DNA from: Syngnathus acus
Lineage: Eukaryota > Chordata > Actinopteri > Syngnathiformes > Syngnathidae
NCBI RefSeq assembly: GCF_901709675.1
Contig: NC_051096.1
Span: forward strand, 2,755,001 to 2,819,000
Length of the DNA: 64,000 nucleotides
Direction of reading: 5' to 3'
A program made the translations under genes and the position numbers. Of this stretch, positions 1 to 11,165 are shown in pieces. Position 1 is the first letter of the stretch. Every line of letters starts with the position of its first letter. The notes beneath the pieces were generated by a model that made no database searches, was not told where the DNA came from, and was given only the letters and a program-made list of their open reading frames with translations.

Positions 1-3000
1 GGTCCAGAGGTCTGCTAACTCCTGGAACGTCTCTTGTTCTCCTTGAGGCTCAAGCTGCTACTGGCTTTGTCATTGACCCAGTCAACAACAAAAAACTTTC
101 AGTGGCTGAAGCTGTGGCTCAGAATGTAGTCGGCAGCGAGATGAAAAAGAAACTGCTGTCAGCAGAACGGGCTGTCACAGGATATACTGACCCCTACACT
201 GGTGAGACCATTTCCTTATTCCAGGCCCTGATAAAAGATCTCATCGTAAAGGATCATGGAATCCGTCTTCTGGAAGCTCAAATTGCCACAGGAGGCATCA
301 TTGACCCAGTATACAGTCACAGAGTTCCTGTGCAGGTGGCTTACCAAAGAGGCTACTTTGATGAAGAAATGAATCAGATTCTGTCTGACCCAGATGACGA
401 CACAAAGGGATTTTTTGATCCCAACACGCAAGAGAATCTGACTTATCTCCAACTTATAGAGAGATGTGTCACTGACCCAAAAACAGGACTTATTGTACTA
501 CCCATTGTGAAGAAAGGGGAGTTTTATTTCTATGTTGATGAGGCCACAAAACTTATCCTGAAATTAAGGACAACCACTAAAGCAGGAGGAAAGTATCAAG
601 GAACCACGGTGTCACTGTGGGATCTGCTCTACTCCAGATATATCACTGAAGAGAAGAGGCAAGAGCTCGTGCAACAATACAAGTCTGGAGTTATCGCGAT
701 TGAACGCTTTTTGGAAATCATCTTGATGATCATTCAGCAGCAGACCACTACCACAACCTCATCATCAACCATCACATGTCAAATCCCTGAAACAAACGTT
801 GACAGCAGTACCACAAATACTACCATCACCACCACAGTTACAGAGACCGAAACCTTTCATGGTATTAGAAAGGATGTCAGTGCTACAGAGTTGCTAGAAT
901 CTAAAATCATTGACGAAGACATCTACAAAGAACTGAATGCAGGAACCATCACAGTTGAGGAGGTCAGTGAAATGGACTCTGTCCGTCGGTATCTGGAAGG
1001 GACCAACTGCATTGCAGGAGTGTACCTGCAGTCCACCAAAGAGACCCTGAGCATCTTTGAAGCCAAGTCCAGAGGCCTGCTGACTCCTGGAACGTCTCTT
1101 GTGCTCCTCGAGGCCCAAGCTGCCACTGGCTTTGTCATTGACCCAGTCAACAACAAGAAACTCTCAGTAGACGAGGCTGCAGCTCAGGGTGTGGTTGGCA
1201 GAGAATGGCAAAAGAAGCTGCTCTCGGCAGAACGAGCCGTCACAGGGTACAAAGACCCTTACACCGAAAAAACAATCTCCCTGTTCCAAGCGCTGAAGAA
1301 AGACCTGATCGTCAAAGATCATGGAATTCGCCTTCTGGAAGCTCAAATTGCCACAGGGGGCATCATTGACCCAGTTTACAGCCACAGAGTTCCAGTGCAG
1401 GTGGCTTACCAAAGAGGCTACTTTGATGAAGAAATGAACCAGATTCTGTCCGACCCAGATGATGACACTAAGGGATTTTTTGATCCAAACACACAAGAGA
1501 ACCTCACTTATCTCCAGTTGGTCGAGAGGTGTATCACAGATCCCATCACTGGTCTTAGCCTGTTGGTTATTGTGAAGAAAGGGGAGTTTTACTTCTTTGT
1601 TGATGAGGCCACAAAACTTATCCTGAAATCAAGGACAACCACTAAAGCAGGAGGAAAGTACCAAGGAACCACGGTGTCACTGTGGGATCTGCTCTACTCC
1701 AGATATATCACTGAGGAGAAGAGGCGAGAGCTCGTGCAACAATACAAGTCCGGAGTTATCACGATTGAACGCTTTTTGGAAATCATCTTGATGATCATTC
1801 AGCAGCAGACCACGACCACAACCTCATCATCAACCATCACATATCAAATACCTGAAACAAACGTTGACAGCAGCACCACAAACACTATCATCACCACCAC
1901 AGTTACAGAGACCGAAACCTTTCATGGTATTAGAAAGGATGTCAGTGCTACAGAGTTGCTTGAATCTAAAATCATTGACGAGAACCTCTACAAAGAACTG
2001 AATGCAGGAACCATCACAGTTGAGGAAGTCAGTGAAATGGACTCTGTCCGTCGGTATTTAGAAGGGACCAACTGCATTGCAGGAGTGTACCTGCAGTCCA
2101 CCAAAGAGACCCTGAGCATCTTTGAAGCCAAGTCCAGAGGCCTGCTGACTCCTGGAACGTCTCTTGTGCTCCTCGAGGCCCAAGCTGCCACTGGCTTTGT
2201 CATTGACCCAGTCAACAACAAAAAACTCTCATTAGACGAGGCTGTAGCTCAGGGTGTGGTTGGCAGAGAATGGCAAAAGAAGCTGCTCTCGGCAGAACGA
2301 GCCGTCACAGGATACAAAGACCCTTACACCGAAAAAACAATCTCCCTGTTCCAAGCGCTGAAGAAAGACCTAATCGTCAAAGATCATGGAATTCGCCTTC
2401 TGGAAGCTCAAATTGCCACAGGGGGCATCATTGACCCAGTTTACAGCCACAGAGTTCCTGTGCAGGTGGCTTACCAAAGAGGCTATTTCGATGAAGAAAT
2501 GAACCAGATTCTGTCCGACCCAGATGACGACACCAAGGGATTTTTTGATCCAAACACACAAGAAAACCTCACTTATCTCCAGTTGGTCGAGAGGTGTATC
2601 ACAGATCCCATCACTGGTCTTAGCCTGTTGGTTATTGTGAAGAAAGGGGAGTTTTACTTCTTTGTTGATGAGGCCACAAAACTTATCCTGAAATCAAGGA
2701 CAACCACTAAAGCAGGAGGAAAGTACCAAGGAACCACGGTGTCACTGTGGGATCTGCTCTACTCCAGATATATCACTGAGGAGAAGAGGCGAGAGCTCGT
2801 GCAACAATACAAGTCCGGAGTTATCACGATTGAACGCTTTTTGGAAATCATCTTAATGATCATTCAGCAGCAGACCACTACCACAACCTCATCATCAACC
2901 ATCACATATCACATACCTGAAACAAACGTTGACAGCAGTATCACAAATACTACCATCACCACCACAGTTACAGAGACCGAAACCTTTCATGGTATTAGAA

Positions 3001-6000
3001 AGGATGTCAGTGCTACAGAGTTGCTTGAATCTAAAATCATTGACGAAGACATCTACAAAGAACTGAATGCAGGAACCATCACAGTTGAGGAAGTCAGTGA
3101 AATGGACTCTGTCCGTCGGTATCTCGAAGGGACCAACTGCATTGCAGGAGTGTACCTGCAGTCCACCAAAGAGACCCTGAGCATCTTTGAAGCCAAGTCC
3201 AGAGGCCTGCTGACTCCTGGAACATCTCTTGTGCTCCTCGAGGCCCAAGCTGCCACTGGCTTTGTCATTGACCCAGTCAACAACAAGAAACTCTCAGTAG
3301 ACGAGGCTGCAGCTCAGGGTGTGGTTGGCAGAGAATGGCAAAAGAAGCTGCTCTCGGCAGAACGAGCCGTCACAGGGTACAAGGACCCTTACACCGAAAA
3401 AACAATCTCCCTGTTCCAAGCGCTGAAGAAAGACCTGATCGTCAAAGATCATGGAATTCGCCTTCTGGAAGCACAAATTGCCACAGGCGGCATCATTGAC
3501 CCAGTTTACAGCCACAGAGTTCCAGTGCAGGTGGCTTACCAAAGAGGCTACTTTGATGAAGAAATGAACCAGATTCTGTCCGACCCAGATGACGACACTA
3601 AGGGATTTTTTGATCCAAACACGCAAGAGAACCTCACTTATCTCCAGTTGGTCGAGAGGTGTATCACAGATCCCATCACTGGTCTTAGCCTGTTGGTTAT
3701 TGTGAAGAAAGGGGAGTTCTACTTCTTTGTTGATGAGGCCACAAAAGTTGTACTGAAATCAACAACTACCAACAGAGCAGGAGGAAAGTATCAGGGAACC
3801 ACAGTGACGCTGTGGGATTTGCTCTACTCCAGATACATCACTGAGGAGAAGAGGAGGCAGCTTGTACAACAGTTCAAGTCTGGTGCTATCACCATTGAAC
3901 GCTTTTTGGAAATCATCTTGATGATCATTCAGCAGCAGACCACTGCCACAACCTCATCATCAACCATCACATGTCAAATACCTGAAACAAACGTTGACAG
4001 CAACACCACAAAGACTACCATCACCACAACAGTTACAGAGACCGAAACCTTTCATGGTATTAGAAAGGATGTCAGTGCTACAGAGTTGCTTGAATCTAAA
4101 ATCATTGATGAGAACCTCTACAAAGAACTGAATGCAGGAACTATCACAGTTGAGGAGGTCAGTGAAATGGACTCTGTCCGTCGGTATCTGGAAGGGACCA
4201 ACTGCATTGCAGGAGTGTACCTGCAGTCCACCAAAGAGACCCTGAGCATCTTTGAAGCCAAGTCCAGAGGCCTGCTGACTCCTGGAACGTCTCTTGTGCT
4301 CCTCGAGGCCCAAGCTGCCACTGGCTTTGTCATTGACCCAGTCAACAACAAGAAACTCTCAGTAGACGAGGCTGCAGCTCAGAGTGTGGTTGGCAGAGAA
4401 TGGCAAAAGAAGCTGCTCTCGGCAGAACGAGCCGTCACAGGGTACAAAGACCCTTACACCGAAAAAACAATCTCCCTGTTCCAAGCGCTGAAGAAAGACC
4501 TGATCGTCAAAGATCATGGAATTCGCCTTCTGGAAGCTCAAATTGCCACAGGGGGCATCATTGACCCAGTTTACAGCCACAGAGTTCCAGTGCAGGTGGC
4601 TTACCAAAGAGGCTACTTTGATGAAGAAATGAACCAGATTCTGTCCGACCCAGATGACGACACTAAGGGATTTTTTGATCCAAACACGCAAGAGAACCTC
4701 ACTTATCTCCAGTTGGTCGAGAGGTGTATCACAGATCCCATCACTGGTCTTAGCCTGTTGGTTATTGTGAAGAAAGGGGAGTTCTACTTCTTTGTTGATG
4801 AGGCCACAAAACTTATCCTGAAATCAAGGACAACCACTAAAGCAGGAGGAAAGTACCAAGGAACCACGGTGTCACTGTGGGATTTGCTCTACTCCAGATA
4901 CATCACTGAGGAGAAGAGGAGGCAGCTTGTCCAACAGTTCAAGTCTGGTGCTATCACCATTGAACGCTTTTTGGAAATCATCTTGATGATCATTCAGCAG
5001 CAGACCACTACCACAACCTCATCATCAACCATCACATGTCAAATACCTGAAACAAACGTTGACAGCAGTACCACAAATACTACCATCACCACCACAGTTA
5101 CAGAGACCGAAACCTTTCATGGTATTAGAAAGGATGTCAGTGCTACAGAGTTGCTAGAATCTAAAATCATTGACGAGAACCTCTACAAAGAACTGAATGC
5201 AGGAACTATCACAGTTGAGGAGGTCAGTGAAATGGACTCTGTCCGTCGGTATCTGGAAGGGACCAACTGCATTGCAGGAGTGTACCTGCAGTCCACCAAA
5301 GAGACCCTGAGCATCTTTGAAGCCAAGTCCAGAGGCCTGCTGACTCCTGGAACGTCTCTTGTGCTCCTCGAGGCCCAAGCTGCCACTGGCTTTGTCATTG
5401 ACCCAGTCAACAACAAGAAACTCTCAGTAGACGAGGCTGCAGCTCAGGGTGTGGTTGGCAGAGAATGGCAAAAGAAGCTGCTCTCGGCAGAACGAGCCGT
5501 CACAGGGTACAAAGACCCTTACACCGAAAAAACAATCTCCCTGTTCCAAGCGTTGAAGAAAGACCTGATCGTCAAAGATCATGGAATTCGCCTTCTGGAA
5601 GCTCAAATTGCCACAGGGGGCATCATTGACCCAGTTTACAGCCACAGAGTTCCAGTGCAGGTGGCTTACCAAAGAGGCTACTTTGATGAAGAAATGAACC
5701 AGATTCTGTCCGACCCAGATGATGACACTAAGGGATTTTTTGATCCAAACACACAAGAGAACCTCACTTATCTCCAGTTGGTCGAGAGGTGTATCACAGA
5801 TCCCATCACTGGTCTTAGCCTGTTGGTTATTGTGAAGAAAGGGGAGTTTTACTTCTTTGTTGATGAGGCCACAAAACTTATCCTGAAATCAAGGACAACC
5901 ACTAAAGCAGGAGGAAAGTACCAAGGAACCACGGTGTCACTGTGGGATCTGCTCTACTCCAGATATATCACTGAGGAGAAGAGGCGAGAGCTCGTGCAAC

Positions 6001-9000
6001 AATACAAGTCCGGAGTTATCACGATTGAACGCTTTTTGGAAATCATCTTCATGATCATTCAGCAGCAGACCACGACTACAACCTCATCATCAACCATCAC
6101 ATATCAAATACCTGAAACAAACGTTGACAGCAGCACCACAAATACTACCATCACCACCACAGTTACAGAGACCGAAACCTTTCATGGTATTAGAAAGGAT
6201 GTCAGTGCTACAGAGTTGCTTGAATCTAAAATCATTGACGAGAACCTCTACAAAGAACTGAATGCAGGAACCATCACAGTTGAGGAAGTCAGTGAAATGG
6301 ACTCTGTCCGTCGGTATTTAGAAGGGACCAACTGCATTGCAGGAGTGTACCTGCAGTCCACCAAAGAGACCCTGAGCATCTTTGAAGCCAAGTCCAGAGG
6401 CCTGCTGACTCCTGGAACGTCTCTTGTGCTCCTCGAGGCCCAAGCTGCCACTGGCTTTGTCATTGACCCAGTCAACAACAAGAAACTCTCAGTAGACGAG
6501 GCTGCAGCTCAGGGTGTGGTTGGCAGAGAATGGCAAAAGAAGCTGCTCTCGGCAGAACGAGCCGTCACAGGGTACAAAGACCCTTACACCGAAAAAACAA
6601 TCTCCCTGTTCCAAGCGCTGAAGAAAGACCTGATCGTCAAAGATCATGGAGTTCGCCTTCTGGAAGCTCAAATTGCCACAGGGGGCATCATTGACCCAGT
6701 TTACAGCCACAGGGTTCCCGTGCAAGTGGCTTACCAAAGAGGCTACTTTGATGAAGAAATGAACCAGATTCTGTCCGACCCAGATGACGACACCAAGGGA
6801 TTTTTTGATCCAAACACACAAGAGAACCTCACTTATCTCCAGTTGGTCGAGAGGTGTATCACAGATCCTGTCACTGGTCTTAGCCTGTTGGTTATTGTGA
6901 AGAAAGGGGAGTTCTACTTCTTTGTTGATGAGGCCACAAAACTTATCCTGAAATCAAGGACAACCACTAAAGCAGGTGGAAAGTATCAAGGAACCACTGT
7001 GTCACTGTGGGATTTGCTCTACTCCAGATACATCACTGAGGAGAAGAGGAGGCAGCTTGTACAACAGTTCAAGTCTGGTGCTATCACCATTGAACGCTTT
7101 TTGGAAATCATCTTGATGATCATTCAGCAGCAGACCACTACCACAACCTCATCATCAACTATCACATGTCAAATACCTGAAAGAAACATTGACTGCAACA
7201 CCACAAAGACCACCATCACCACAACAGTTACAGAGGCTGAAACCTTTCATGGCATTAGAAAGGATGTCAGTGCGACAGAGTTGCTAGAATCTAAAATCAT
7301 TGACGAGAACCTCTACAAAGAACTGAATGCAGGAAATATCACAGTTGAGGAGGTCAGTGAAATGGACTCTGTCCGTCGGTATCTGGAAGGGACCAACTGC
7401 ATTGCAGGAGTGTACCTGCAGTCCACCAAAGAGACCCTGAGCATCTTTGAAGCCAAGTCCAGAGGCCTGCTGACTCCTGGAACATCTCTTGTGCTGCTTG
7501 AGGCCCAAGCTGCCACTGGCTTTGTCATTGACCCAGTCAACAACAAGAAACTCTCAGTAGACGAGGCTGTAGCTCAGGGTGTGGTTGGCAGAGAATGGCA
7601 AAAGAAGCTGCTCTCGGCAGAACGAGCCGTCACAGGATACAAAGACCCTTACACCGAAAAAACAATCTCCCTGTTCCAAGCGCTGAAGAAAGACCTGATC
7701 GTCAAAGATCATGGAGTTCGCCTTCTGGAAGCTCAAATTGCCACAGGGGGCATCATTGACCCAGTTTACAGCCACAGAGTTCCAGTGCAGGTGGCTTACC
7801 AAAGAGGCTATTTTGATGAAGAAATGAACCAGATTCTGTCCGACCCAGATGACGACACCAAGGGATTTTTTGATCCAAACACACAAGAGAACCTCACTTA
7901 TCTCCAGTTGGTCGAGAGGTGTATCACAGATCCCATCACTGGTCTTAGCCTGTTGGTTATTGTGAAGAAAGGGGAGTTTTACTTCTTTGTTGATGAGGCC
8001 ACAAAACTTATCCTGAAATCAAGGACAACCACTAAAGCAGGAGGAAAGTACCAAGGAACCACGGTGTCACTGTGGGATCTGCTCTACTCCAGATACATCA
8101 CTGAGGAGAAGAGGAGGCAGCTTGTCCAACAGTTCAAGTCTGGTGCTATCACCATTGAACGCTTTTTGGAAATCATCTTGATGATCATTCAGCAGCAGAC
8201 CACTACCACAACCTCATCATCAACCATCACATATCAAATACCTGAAACAAACGTTGACAGCAGTACCACAAATACTACCATCACCACCACAGTTACAGAG
8301 ACCGAAACCTTTCATGGTATTAGAAAGGATGTCAGTGCTACAGAGTTGCTAGAATCTAAAATCATTGACGAAGACATCTACAAAGAACTGAATGCAGGAA
8401 CCATCACAGTTGAGGAAGTGAGTGAAATGGACTCTGTCCGTCGGTATCTCGAAGGGACCAACTGCATTGCAGGAGTGTACCTGCAGTCCACCAAAGAGAC
8501 CCTGAGCATCTTTGAAGCCAAGTCCAGAGGCCTGCTGACTCCTGGAACGTCTCTTGTGCTCCTCGAGGCCCAAGCTGCCACTGGCTTTGTCATTGACCCA
8601 GTCAACAACAAGAAACTCTCAGTAGACGAGGCTGCAGCTCAGGGTGTGGTTGGCAGAGAATGGCAAAAGAAGCTGCTCTCGGCAGAACGAGCCGTCACAG
8701 GGTACAAAGACCCTTACACCGAAAAAACAATTTCCCTGTTCCAAGCGCTGAAGAAAGACCTGATCGTCAAAGATCATGGAATTCGCCTTCTGGAAGCTCA
8801 AATTGCCACAGGGGGCATCATTGACCCAGTTTACAGCCACAGAGTTCCAGTGCAGGTGGCTTACCAAAGAGGCTACTTTGATGAAGAAATGAACCAGATT
8901 CTGTCCGACCCAGATGATGACACTAAGGGATTTTTTGATCCAAACACGCAAGAGAACCTCACTTATCTCCAGTTGGTCGAGAGGTGTATCACAGATCCCA

Positions 9001-11165
9001 TCACTGGTCTTAGCCTGTTGGTTATTGTGAAGAAAGGGGAGTTCTACTTCTTTGTTGATGAGGCCACAAAGGTTGTACTAAAATCAACAACTACCAACAA
9101 AGCAGGAGGAAAGTATCAAGGAACCACAGTGACGCTGTGGGATTTGCTCTACTCCAGATACATCACTGAGGAGAAGAGGAGGCAGCTTGTCCAACAGTTC
9201 AAGTCTGGTGCTATCACTATTGAACGCTTTTTGGAAATCATCGTGATGATCATTCAGCAGCAGACCACTACCACAACCTCATCATCAACCATCACATGTC
9301 AAATACCTGAAAGAAACATTGACTGCAACACCACAAAGACCACCATCACCACAACAGTTACAGAGGCTGAAACCTTTCATGGCATTAGAAAGGATGTCAG
9401 TGCTACAGAGTTGCTAGAATCTAAAATCATTGACGAGAACCTCTACAAAGAACTGAATGCAGGAACTATCACAGTTGAGGAAGTCAGTGAAATGGACTCT
9501 GTCCGTCGGTATCTAGAAGGGACCAACTGCATTGCAGGAGTGTACCTGCAGTCCACCAAAGAGACCCTGAGCATCTTTGAAGCCAAGTCCAGAGGCCTGC
9601 TGACTCCTGGAACGTCTCTTGTGCTCCTCGAGGCCCAAGCTGCCACTGGCTTTGTCATTGACCCAGTCAACAACAAGAAACTCTCAGTAGACGAGGCTGC
9701 AGCTCAGGGTGTGGTTGGCAGAGAATGGCAAAAGAAGCTGCTCTCGGCAGAACGAGCCGTCACAGGGTACAAAGACCCTTACACCGAAAAAACAATCTCC
9801 CTGTTCCAAGCGCTGAAGAAAGACCTGATCGTCAAAGATCATGGAGTTCGCCTTCTGGAAGCTCAAATTGCCACAGGGGGCATCATTGACCCAGTTTACA
9901 GCCACAGAGTTCCAGTGCAGGTGGCTTACCAAAGAGGCTACTTTGATGAAGAAATGAACCAGATTCTGTCCGACCCAGATGACGACACCAAGGGATTTTT
10001 TGATCCAAACACACAAGAGAACCTCACTTATCTCCAGTTGGTCGAGAGGTGTATCACAGATCTCATCACTGGTCTTAGCCTGTTGGTTATTGTGAAGAAA
10101 GGGGAGGTCTACTTCTTTGTTGATGAGGCCACAAAGGTTGTACTGAAATCAACAACTACCAACAGAGCAGGAGGAAAGTATCAGGGAACCACAGTGACAC
10201 TGTGGGATTTGCTCTACTCCAGATACATCACTGAGGAGAAGAGGAGGCAGCTTGTACAACAGTTCAAGTCACGTGCTATCACCATTGAACGCTTTTTGGA
10301 AATCATCTTGATGATCATTCAGCAGCAGACCAATACCACAACCTCATCATCAACCATCACATGTCAAATACCTGAACGAAACATTGACAGCAACACCACA
10401 AAGACCACCATCACCACCACAGTTACAGAGACCGAAACCTTTCATGGCATTAGAAAGGATGTCAGTGCTACAGAGTTGCTAGAATCTAAAATCATTGATG
10501 AGAACCTCTACAAAGAACTGAATGCAGGAACTATCACAGTTGAGGAGGTCAGTGAAATGGACTCTGTCCGTCGGTATCTGGAAGGGACCAACTGCATTGC
10601 AGGAGTGTACCTGCAGTCCACCAAAGAGACCCTGAGCATCTTTGAAGCCAAGTCCAGAGGCCTGCTGACTCCTGGAACGTCTCTTGTGCTCCTCGAGGCC
10701 CAAGCTGCCACTGGCTTTGTCATTGACCCAGTCAACAACAAGAAACTCTCAGTAGACGAGGCTGCAGCTCAGGGTGTGGTTGGCAGAGAATGGCAAAAGA
10801 AGCTGCTCTCGGCAGAACGAGCCGTCACAGGGTACAAAGACCCTTACACCGAAAAAACAATCTCCCTGTTCCAAGCGCTGAAGAAAGACCTGATCGTCAA
10901 AGATCATGGAATTCGCCTTCTCGAAGCTCAAATTGCCACAGGCGGCATCATTGACCCAGTTTACAGCCACAGAGTTCCAGTGCAGGTGGCTTACGAAAGA
11001 GGCTACTTTGATGAAGAAATGAACCAGATTTTATCCGACTCAGATGACGACACTAAGGGATTTTTTGATCCAAACACACGAGAGAATCTCACTTATCTCC
11101 AGCTGCTTGAGAGGTGCATTACAGATCCCATCACTGGACTAAGTTTACTACCCTTGATGAAAAAG
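1..11165 (+). repeat. Coding tandem array, 1,065-bp unit, about 10.5 copies
   Basis: The same 355-codon unit recurs every 1,065 bases exactly; the identical motif around 1075 returns at 2140, 3205, 4270, 5335, 6400, 7465, 8530, 9595 and 10660. Interior copies differ by only a few bases over long stretches. The copy at the window's left edge and the last copy are visibly more divergent. The unit length is a multiple of three and never changes, so copy number can vary without breaking the frame. Confidence 0.97.

Noticed and set aside
102-104. GTG at 102 as the start of the epiplakin frame
   Set aside because: The frame is open to the window's left edge and the codon is inside a plectin repeat; the true start is outside the window.
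216-10970. Repeated minus-strand frames of about 74-117 residues every 1,065 bases
   Set aside because: They are antisense shadows of the eppk1 units; they recur only because the unit recurs and have no start context or splice support.
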